Below are positions 1 through 5,549 of a stretch of DNA of 5,549 nt, piece after piece (the first letter of the stretch is position 1; each line of letters begins with the position of its first letter). This DNA comes from Hyphomicrobiales bacterium. GTDB taxonomy: Bacteria > Pseudomonadota > Alphaproteobacteria > Rhizobiales > Afifellaceae. The translations under genes and the position numbers were made by a program. Under the pieces are notes generated by a model, which searched no databases, was not told the origin of the DNA, and saw nothing but the letters and a program-made list of their open reading frames with translations. The stretch covers positions 1-5,549 of the forward strand of contig JACCSN010000463.1 in the NCBI GenBank assembly GCA_013812985.1, in the 5' to 3' direction.

Positions 1-1
1 G

Positions 2-814
2 CACCGCGCCCGCGAGGTGGACGCCGCCGCCGCGCCCGAATTCCATGCGCTGGTTGCTGAGCTCGCCGCCCGCGCCGGCCTGCCGATGCCAAAAGTCTAC
101 CTTATCGATGACGCGCAGCCGAACGCCTTCGCCACCGGCCGCAACCCGCGAAACGCGGCTGTCGCCGCGACGACCGGCCTCATCAGCCAACTCTCGCGTG
201 AAGAAATCGCTGCCGTGATGGCGCATGAGCTGGCGCATGTGAAGAACCGCGACACGCTCATCATGACGGTCGCGGCGACGATCGGCGGGGCGATCTCGAT
301 GCTGGCGAACTTCGCCTTCTTCTTCGGGGGTCATCGCGACAACAACAACCCGTTCGGCATCCTCGGCGTTATCCTGGCCGCCGTCACCGCCCCGCTCGCC
401 GCCATGCTCATCCAGATGGCGATCAGCCGGACGCGCGAATATTCGGCCGACCGCGACGGCGCCGCGATCTGCGGAAATCCAGCTTGGCTCGCGTCCGCGC
501 TTGCCAAGATCGCCGGCGCGGCGGGCCGCGTGCCGATGCTCTCGGCGGAGCGCAATCCGGCCACCGCGCCGCTGTTCATCATCAACCCGCTCACCGGCGC
601 CGGGATGGACAATTTGTTCTCCACCCATCCGGCGACGGAGAACCGCATCGCCGCGCTGCAGGCGATGGCGGCTTCCGGCGGCCTTGCCGCGACAGCCGGC
701 CGAAACGTCGGCGTCGAGGCCATCTCGCCAAGCCGTCGAAGGAGCGAAGGATCCGCCGCCCCCGGCCCGTGGTCGCGCGCCGGCAGCCTCAAGAGGCGTG
801 GGCCTTGGGGTTGA
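2..814 (+). CDS. htpX: Membrane zinc metalloprotease HtpX (M48 family), 5' truncated by window edge
   Basis: HtpX is an inner-membrane zinc endopeptidase that degrades misfolded or damaged membrane proteins alongside FtsH. The reading frame is open from base 2, and the first residues ([14 protein letters not shown]) match the interior of the family, so the GTG at 17 is not the start. By comparison with full-length HtpX, about 55 residues with the first two membrane helices lie upstream. The 270 visible codons show the zinc motif HELAH at visible residues 75-79 and a third ligand, Glu146, in [13 protein letters not shown]. Hydrophobic stretches at about 84-110 and 119-141 fit the later membrane segments. 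The family ending [13 protein letters not shown] is followed by a basic Gly/Pro/Ser-rich tail with GPWS (255-258) and a terminal GPWG (267-270). The active-site residues look intact. Identity is very secure; only the true start is unseen. Confidence 0.96.
   Translation, partial: HRAREVDAAAAPEFHALVAELAARAGLPMPKVYLIDDAQPNAFATGRNPRNAAVAATTGLISQLSREEIAAVMAHELAHVKNRDTLIMTVAATIGGAISMLANFAFFFGGHRDNNNPFGILGVILAAVTAPLAAMLIQMAISRTREYSADRDGAAICGNPAWLASALAKIAGAAGRVPMLSAERNPATAPLFIINPLTGAGMDNLFSTHPATENRIAALQAMAASGGLAATAGRNVGVEAISPSRRRSEGSAAPGPWSRAGSLKRRGPWG
791..796 (+). promoter_or_regulatory. Probable ribosome binding site of rsmB, inside htpX
   Basis: AAGAGG lies within the last codons of htpX, 8 bases before TTG 805 and 14 before TTG 811. 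The spacing favours 805. Ribosomes finishing htpX would cover this site, so the two genes are probably translationally coupled. The coupling is inferred from the overlap alone. Confidence 0.4.
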
Positions 815-2223
815 AACCCCGCCGAGCCACCCAGAAGACGCAAGGTCGGGATCGCGACGGCGCTCGGCAAAGCGCCAGGGCGCATGCCGAGCCGCCCGGG
901 CTCGCGGTCCGCAAGACGGCGGCGTCGATCCTCCGCCAGGTGATCGAGCGTGGCGTTCCGCTCGACGCGCTGACCGACGAGGCGCATGGCGGCGAGCATT
1001 TTCGCGGGCTCGATCCGCGCGACCGCTCGCTCGTCCGCGCCATCCTCGGCGCCGCGCTCCGCCGCCGCGGCGAGATCCACGCCGCGCTCGCCCGCTGCCT
1101 CGACCGGCCGCTGCCCCTCCATTCCGGCGCGCTTGCCGCGATCCTTCACGTCGGCGCGGCGCAAATCCTGTTTCTCGACGTGCCCGATCACGCGGCGGTG
1201 AGCCTCGCCGTGGCGCATGCCTGGTCCGACCGGACGGCCCGCAACGCGCGCGGCCTGGTGAACAGCGTCCTGCGGCGGATCGCGCGGGAGCGGGACGACA
1301 TCCTGGCCCGACCGGACGCCGCGCGCCTCAACGCGCCGGACTGGCTGTTCCGGCGCTGGAGCGAGGCCTACGGAGAAGCGCTCGCCGACAGGATCGCCGA
1401 AGAGCATCTGATCCCGCCGGGGCTCGATCTCTCCATCCGCGCCGACCCGGAGTTATGGGCCGAACGGCTCGGCGGCGTGGCGCTGCCGACCGGCACGGTG
1501 CGCCTCCCGGAAGCGCGGCGGGTTTCCGCGCTGCCGGGCTACGCCGAAGGCGCCTGGTGGGTGCAGGACGCCGCCGCCGCCTTGCCGGCGCGCCTTTTAG
1601 GCGATGTCGCCGGAAAGTCGGTGGCCGACCTCTGCGCCGCGCCGGGCGGCAAGACGGCCGAGCTCGCGAGTTCCGGAGCCGCCGTCACCGCCGTCGATGT
1701 CTCGACGTGCCGGCTCAAGCGGCTCTCCGCCAATCTCGAGCGGTTGCGGCTGAAGGCGGAGATCGTAACGGCCGACGTGCTGGCCTGGGCGCCGGGCCGC
1801 ACGTTCGACGCCGTGCTCCTCGACGCGCCGTGCTCCTCCACCGGCACGATCCGGCGTCATCCGGATGTGGCCTGGCTGAAGCGCCCCGAGGACATCGCCA
1901 CGCTGGCGGGGCTGCAAACGAAAATGCTCGACCGCGCCGCCGCGTGGGTCGCGCCCGGCGGCCTCCTTATCTTCTGCACCTGCTCGCTGGAGCCGGAGGA
2001 AGGGGAGGCGCAGGTCGCGCCCTTCCTGGCCCGCCATCCCGATTTCGCCCCCGCGCCGGTGCAGCCGGGCGAACTCGCCGGCCTGGCGCATCTGATCTCC
2101 CCCTCCGGCGCGCTGCGCACCCTGCCTTTCCACCGGTTCGGCCCTGACCTCATTCCGCCGCATACATCCGACACGATGCGCGGCATGGACGGTTTCTTCG
2201 CTGCCCGCTTCCGCCGGCTCTGA
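805..2223 (+). CDS. rsmB: 16S rRNA (cytosine-C5)-methyltransferase RsmB (Sun/Fmu), non-ATG start
   Basis: RsmB transfers a methyl group from S-adenosylmethionine to C5 of a 16S rRNA cytosine (C967 in E. coli) in the cytoplasm. The 472-residue product begins with about 30 basic, poorly conserved residues. A NusB-like RNA-binding domain follows (about 30-160, from [13 protein letters not shown]), then a Rossmann methyltransferase domain. Visible motifs are the SAM loop [10 protein letters not shown] (275-284), acidic Asp298 (AVDVS) and Asp324 (TADV), motif [10 protein letters not shown] (340-347, Cys343), and motif [13 protein letters not shown] with probable nucleophile Cys393. The C-terminus [15 protein letters not shown] is typical. 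The start is uncertain. TTG 805 lies 8 bases after AAGAGG; TTG 811 overlaps the htpX stop as TTGA; GTG 769 is also in frame. No ATG is near, and the in-frame ATG at 484 would bury over 100 residues inside htpX. The length is normal for the family and function is near certain. Confidence 0.95.
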   Translation: MGLKPRRATQKTQGRDRDGARQSARAHAEPPGLAVRKTAASILRQVIERGVPLDALTDEAHGGEHFRGLDPRDRSLVRAILGAALRRRGEIHAALARCLDRPLPLHSGALAAILHVGAAQILFLDVPDHAAVSLAVAHAWSDRTARNARGLVNSVLRRIARERDDILARPDAARLNAPDWLFRRWSEAYGEALADRIAEEHLIPPGLDLSIRADPELWAERLGGVALPTGTVRLPEARRVSALPGYAEGAWWVQDAAAALPARLLGDVAGKSVADLCAAPGGKTAELASSGAAVTAVDVSTCRLKRLSANLERLRLKAEIVTADVLAWAPGRTFDAVLLDAPCSSTGTIRRHPDVAWLKRPEDIATLAGLQTKMLDRAAAWVAPGGLLIFCTCSLEPEEGEAQVAPFLARHPDFAPAPVQPGELAGLAHLISPSGALRTLPFHRFGPDLIPPHTSDTMRGMDGFFAARFRRL

Positions 2224-2230
2224 AGGCGTC

Positions 2231-2236
2231 GGGAGA
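2231..2236 (+). promoter_or_regulatory. Probable ribosome binding site of the heparinase-like gene
   Basis: GGGAGA sits in the 19-base gap after rsmB, 6 bases before TTG 2243. The alternative ATG at 2279 has only a weaker AGGG about 14 bases upstream, so this site supports the TTG start, although ATG is the commoner start codon. Confidence 0.4.
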
Positions 2237-2242
2237 CGTTCC

Positions 2243-3958
2243 TTGCCAAGGCCGCCGAACAGGGTTACCCGCGAGATCATGTCAGCAATCGCGCCGGCCG
2301 ACCGGCTCCGGCTCGCCCTGCACCAGGCGGGACGCCTCGGCCGGCGGCTGCGCCTGGGAGCGATCACCCTTCCGTTCGGGCGGTTCAGCGCGGCGCGGAG
2401 CGGGCGCTCGCAGCTTCTGATCGCGCCCCCCGATCTGCGCACCGCCGATCCGACCGTCGCGGTGGAGATCTATGGCGGGCGTTTCGCTTTTGCCGGCAAC
2501 GTCGTCGAGACGCATGGGCAGTCGCCGTTCGACCTCGGCCCGCCATCGGAAGATTGGCTGCGCGAGCTGCATTCCTTTGGCTGGCTCCGGCACCTGCGGG
2601 CCGCCGATACACCGCTCGCCCGCTCCAATGCGCGCGCCATCGCCGAGGATTGGCTGGCGATGCACCGCCGGCCGGGGGGCGACATCATCTGGGATGCCGA
2701 GGTGACGGCGCGCCGCGCCATGTCCTTCCTGGCGCAGTCGCCGCTGATCCTGCACGACGCCGATCACGACCTCTACCGCCGCTTCGTCCGCTCGCTCCTG
2801 CGTCACGCCCATGTGCTCCGGTCGGGCAGGGGCGCCAGCGATCCGGGCCTGCCTCGCATCCAGGCGGCGATCGCGGTCGCGCTGATCGGGCTGTCGCTAT
2901 CGCAGCAGGATCGACTCGCCCGCGCCGGCCTCGACCGCCTGGACGCCGAGCTGCTCGCGCAGATCCTTCCCGACGGCGGCCATATTTCGCGCAACCCGGC
3001 GGCCCTGGTGGAAGCGCTTGTCGATCTCCTGCCGCTCCGGCAGGCGCTGATAGCGCGCGGCATGGCGCCCTCCGGGACGCTCATGAACGCCATCGACCGC
3101 ATGATGCCGATGGTGCGCTTCTTTCGTCACGGCGACGGCGCCTTCGCACACTTCAACGGGGTCGCGTCCTCGGCCGGCGGCCTGGTCGCCACGCTCATCT
3201 CCTATGACGAGACGCTCGGCAGCCCGGCCTCCAGCGCGACCTATTCCGGCTATGAGCGGATCCAGGCGGGCGCCAGCCTGCTGCTCCTGGATGCCGGCGG
3301 CCCGCCGCCGATCGCCCACAGCGCCGAGGCGCATGCCGGCACGCTGGCGTTCGAATTCTCCAACGCCACGCAGCGCATCGTCATCAATTGCGGCGCGCCG
3401 GCTTCGCGGCATCATCATCTACGCCGCGCCGCCCGCCGCACGGCCGCGCATTCCACCGCGGTCCTCAACGAGGAATCCTCCAGCCGCTTCTCAGGCCCGT
3501 CCGCGGACGCCCAGATCGTCTCCGGCCCGCGCACCGTCACAGCCAAGCGGAGCGCGGCCGCCGACGGCAGCACAATCGTGAAAATGAGCCACGACGGCTA
3601 TGCGCGCCGCCTCGGCCCGGTGCATGAGCGGAGCCTTAGGCTGGCCGCCGCCGGCAATCTTCTGGAGGGCATGGACCATTTCTCCGGCGCACCGCTCGCC
3701 GCCGGACTTGCCTTCGCCGTGCGCTTCCATCTCCACCACGCCGTCGCCGTTCACGCCACCGGGCGGCGGAACGCGCTCGACCTCCGCGTTCCGGACGAAT
3801 CGATCTGGCGCTTCGAGGCGAATTGCCCCGTCGACCTGGAGGAGAGCGTGCATCTTTCCGACGTCTTCGGCAGCCGCCCGACCCACCAGCTCGTGCTGCG
3901 AAGCGACGTGGAAGCGGAGAACCCGGTCAAATGGCGCCTGTCGCTGCTCCCCTCGTGA
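2243..3958 (+). CDS. Heparinase II/III family protein, function unknown
   Basis: The protein resembles the heparinase II/III-like family (alginate lyase-type alpha toroid followed by a beta sandwich), which includes lyases of uronic-acid polysaccharides. This alphaproteobacterial branch has no substrate known to me. From TTG 2243 it is 571 residues; from ATG 2279 it is 559. The N-terminal part carries APPDLRTADP (61-70), IYGGRF (76-81) and SFGWLRHLR (111-119). A helical domain runs to about 345 and includes HFNG (303-306), a conserved-looking SYDE with Tyr321, and GYER (336-339). The C-terminal heparinase-like domain begins near 350 and shows IVINCGAP (379-386), a His triplet (390-392) and ARRTAAHST with His403. 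I see no signal peptide or membrane helix, so the protein appears cytoplasmic, unlike secreted lyases. It lies 19 bases after rsmB and 52 before purH, in the same direction. Family membership is secure; enzyme activity and role are not. Confidence 0.88.
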   Translation: MPRPPNRVTREIMSAIAPADRLRLALHQAGRLGRRLRLGAITLPFGRFSAARSGRSQLLIAPPDLRTADPTVAVEIYGGRFAFAGNVVETHGQSPFDLGPPSEDWLRELHSFGWLRHLRAADTPLARSNARAIAEDWLAMHRRPGGDIIWDAEVTARRAMSFLAQSPLILHDADHDLYRRFVRSLLRHAHVLRSGRGASDPGLPRIQAAIAVALIGLSLSQQDRLARAGLDRLDAELLAQILPDGGHISRNPAALVEALVDLLPLRQALIARGMAPSGTLMNAIDRMMPMVRFFRHGDGAFAHFNGVASSAGGLVATLISYDETLGSPASSATYSGYERIQAGASLLLLDAGGPPPIAHSAEAHAGTLAFEFSNATQRIVINCGAPASRHHHLRRAARRTAAHSTAVLNEESSSRFSGPSADAQIVSGPRTVTAKRSAAADGSTIVKMSHDGYARRLGPVHERSLRLAAAGNLLEGMDHFSGAPLAAGLAFAVRFHLHHAVAVHATGRRNALDLRVPDESIWRFEANCPVDLEESVHLSDVFGSRPTHQLVLRSDVEAENPVKWRLSLLPS

Positions 3959-3985
3959 TACTGCGGCGAGCCGGCCCGGTCCCTA

Positions 3986-4002
3986 AGAGCGGTGAGGGCT
4001 CT
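3986..4002 (+). promoter_or_regulatory. Possible purH ribosome binding site in a small hairpin loop
   Basis: AGAGC (3986-3990) can pair with GCTCT (3998-4002) around the loop GGTGAGG (3991-3997), which is the only Shine-Dalgarno-like sequence before purH. It lies 13 bases before ATG 4011, which is rather far. CCCT (3981-3984) could instead pair with AGGG (3995-3998) and cover the site. A five-base stem can arise by chance, so regulation here is speculative. There is no T-run, so it does not look like a terminator. Confidence 0.25.
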
Positions 4003-4010
4003 CCCACGGC

Positions 4011-5549
4011 ATGGCTCGGCTGGCGATGATCGGCGGCCCGGAGCTCCTGCCGATCCGGCGCGCGCTGATCTCGGTGTCGGACAAGACCGGCATCGTCGAC
4101 CTCGTCCGCGGTCTCGCCGCGCACGATGTCGAGCTCCTCTCCACCGGCGGCTCCGCCACCCTGCTGCGGGAAGCCGGGCTGGCGGTCGTCGACGTAAGCA
4201 CGATAACCGGAATGCCCGAATTGATGGACGGCCGCGTCAAGACATTGCACCCGGCCATCCATGGCGGCCTCCTGGCGATTCGCGACGATCCGGGGCACAT
4301 CGCGGCGATGGAGAGCCACGGGATCGGCCCGATCGACTGCCTCGCCGTCAATCTCTATCCGTTCGAGGCGACGGTCGCGCGCGGCGCCGATCCCGCCTTG
4401 GCGATCGAGGAGATCGACATCGGCGGCCCGGCCATGATCCGCGCCGGGGCGAAGAACGCCGCCTGGGTCGCCGTGCTGAGTGATCCGGAGGATTACGGCG
4501 CGGTGCTCGCCGCGCTGAGGGAGGGCGGCGTGCCGCGGGCATTGCGCGCCAGGCTCGCCGCCAAGGCGTTCGCCCGCACCGCCGCCTACGACGCGGCGAT
4601 CGCCGCCTGGCATGCGCGCCAGCTTGGCGACGACATTCCCGAACGGCTCGTCATAGCTGGGCGGCTGCGAGAGCGGCTCCGCTACGGCGAGAACCCGCAC
4701 CAATCCGCCGGGCTCTATTTGACCGGCGAGCCCGCGCAGGGCGTTGCGACGGCGCGGCAGCTGGGAGGAAAGCCGCTCTCCTACAACAACATCAACGACG
4801 CCGACGCCGCCTTCGAGCTCGTCTCCGACTTGCCCCCCGATCGGGCTGCCGTGGCAATGATCAAGCACGCCAATCCCTGCGGGGTCGCCGCCGGCGACGA
4901 TCTGGCCGAGGCCCATGCCAAGGCGCTCCGCTGCGATCCCGTCTCCGCCTATGGCGGCGTCGTCGCGGTCAACCGCCGGCTCGACGCGGCGGCGGCCGAG
5001 GCGATTACCGGCATTTTCACGGAAGTCGTGGTGGCGCCGGAGGCCGATGACGGGGCGTTGCGGATCTTCGCGGCGAAGCCCAATCTGCGGCTGCTCGTCA
5101 CCGGCGGATTGGCCGATCCGGCGGCGAAGCCGCTGCTGGTCAGGAGCGTGGTGGGCGGACTCCTGACGCAGGCGCGCGATGCCGGCGCAGTCTCCGAAGC
5201 GGACCTGAAGGTCGTCACCCGGCGCGCCCCGAACGAGGGCGAAATGGTCGACCTCCTGTTCGCCTTTCGCGTCGCCAAGCACGTGAAGTCGAACGCCATC
5301 GTCTACGCCAAAGACGGCGCCACTGTCGGCATCGGGGCGGGGCAGATGAGCCGGATCGACTCGGTGCGAATCGCGGCCTCAAAAGCCGCGGATGCGGCGC
5401 TGGCGGCCGGACTGGCGGAGCCGCTGACGCGAGGCTCCGTCGTCGCCTCGGACGCGTTCTTCCCCTTCGCCGACGGCCTCATCGCCGCGGCGGAAGCGGG
5501 CGCCACCGCCGTCATCCAGCCGGGCGGTTCGCTCCGCGACGACGAGGTG
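4011..5549 (+). CDS. purH: Bifunctional AICAR formyltransferase/IMP cyclohydrolase PurH, 3' end cut by window
   Basis: PurH performs the last two steps of de novo purine synthesis: 10-formyltetrahydrofolate-dependent formylation of AICAR to FAICAR, then ring closure to IMP. The 513 visible codons cover nearly all of the protein, with about 20 C-terminal residues expected beyond the edge. The N-terminal MGS-like cyclohydrolase domain shows ISVSDKTG (20-27), STGGSAT (44-50), GRVKTLHP (74-81, catalytic-region Arg75 and Lys77) and [15 protein letters not shown] (135-149). The formyltransferase domain shows LRYGENPHQ (223-231), [18 protein letters not shown] (254-271), IKHANPCG with catalytic Lys285-His286, DPVSAYGG (309-316) and the [10 protein letters not shown] region (from 427, Asn428). 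An in-frame TGA at 3993-3995 forces the start downstream. ATG 4011 is preferred, while ATG 4026 would also keep both domains but has no evident ribosome binding site. All key residues appear intact. It is probably the last gene of the visible run and may also have its own promoter. Confidence 0.97.
   Translation, partial: MARLAMIGGPELLPIRRALISVSDKTGIVDLVRGLAAHDVELLSTGGSATLLREAGLAVVDVSTITGMPELMDGRVKTLHPAIHGGLLAIRDDPGHIAAMESHGIGPIDCLAVNLYPFEATVARGADPALAIEEIDIGGPAMIRAGAKNAAWVAVLSDPEDYGAVLAALREGGVPRALRARLAAKAFARTAAYDAAIAAWHARQLGDDIPERLVIAGRLRERLRYGENPHQSAGLYLTGEPAQGVATARQLGGKPLSYNNINDADAAFELVSDLPPDRAAVAMIKHANPCGVAAGDDLAEAHAKALRCDPVSAYGGVVAVNRRLDAAAAEAITGIFTEVVVAPEADDGALRIFAAKPNLRLLVTGGLADPAAKPLLVRSVVGGLLTQARDAGAVSEADLKVVTRRAPNEGEMVDLLFAFRVAKHVKSNAIVYAKDGATVGIGAGQMSRIDSVRIAASKAADAALAAGLAEPLTRGSVVASDAFFPFADGLIAAAEAGATAVIQPGGSLRDDEV

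Noticed and set aside
484..804. An N-terminal extension of rsmB back to ATG 484
   Set aside because: The frame stays open by chance inside htpX. The extra residues do not resemble any RsmB domain, and the known domain begins after about 890.
331..1407. A 358-codon open frame on the - strand across htpX and rsmB
   Set aside because: It spans the joint of two well-supported + strand genes and has low-complexity Arg/Ala-rich composition, typical of an antisense shadow.
501..2147. A 548-codon + strand frame overlapping htpX and rsmB
   Set aside because: It is a shifted frame of rsmB, with long Arg/Pro/Ala runs and no motif.
3410..3418. His triplet in the heparinase-like protein as a metal site
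   Set aside because: The three histidines are followed by basic residues, and no matching Asp/His set can be placed without a structure. It is not enough to claim metal binding.
3959..4010. An intrinsic terminator or purine riboswitch between the heparinase-like gene and purH
   Set aside because: The gap is only 52 bases, has no T-run after a stem, and is too short and unlike the purine aptamer. The GCCGGC/CCCGG bases reflect general GC richness.
3927..5282. A 451-codon open frame on the - strand opposite purH
   Set aside because: It mirrors purH in GC-rich DNA. Its translation is Arg/Gly/Asp-rich with no recognisable domain, while the + strand carries every PurH motif.

Overview
The window looks like chromosomal DNA of a high-GC alphaproteobacterium. 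The four proteins and the order htpX - rsmB - heparinase II/III-like gene - purH recall a neighbourhood I know from Hyphomicrobiales (Rhizobiales). That placement rests on remembered synteny and protein style, and no genus can be named. I see no mobile element, RNA gene, CRISPR array or other sign of transfer.

Layout, all on the + strand and packed like an operon: (1) bases 2-814 are the 3' part of htpX, a membrane zinc metalloprotease that has lost its N-terminus to the window edge. (2) Bases about 805-2223 are rsmB, a 16S rRNA m5C methyltransferase, whose non-ATG start overlaps the end of htpX. (3) Bases 2243-3958 encode an uncharacterised heparinase II/III-like protein, 19 bases after rsmB. 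(4) Bases 4011-5549 are purH, the bifunctional enzyme of the last two steps of IMP synthesis. It follows a 52-base gap and is cut by the right edge about 20 residues before its expected end.

The genes share no single pathway. HtpX handles membrane protein quality control, RsmB modifies the ribosome and PurH makes purines. The heparinase-like protein is the odd member, because it resembles a polysaccharide lyase yet has no visible secretion signal and sits among housekeeping genes. The tight spacing suggests co-transcription, with translational coupling at the htpX/rsmB joint. I found no convincing promoter or intrinsic terminator.

No clearly new system is present. The points most worth a second look are the role of the heparinase-like protein, the TTG-start overlap at htpX/rsmB, the tryptophan motif repeated in the HtpX tail, and a small possible hairpin that places the purH ribosome binding site in its loop. 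There is no gene-free stretch longer than 52 bases.
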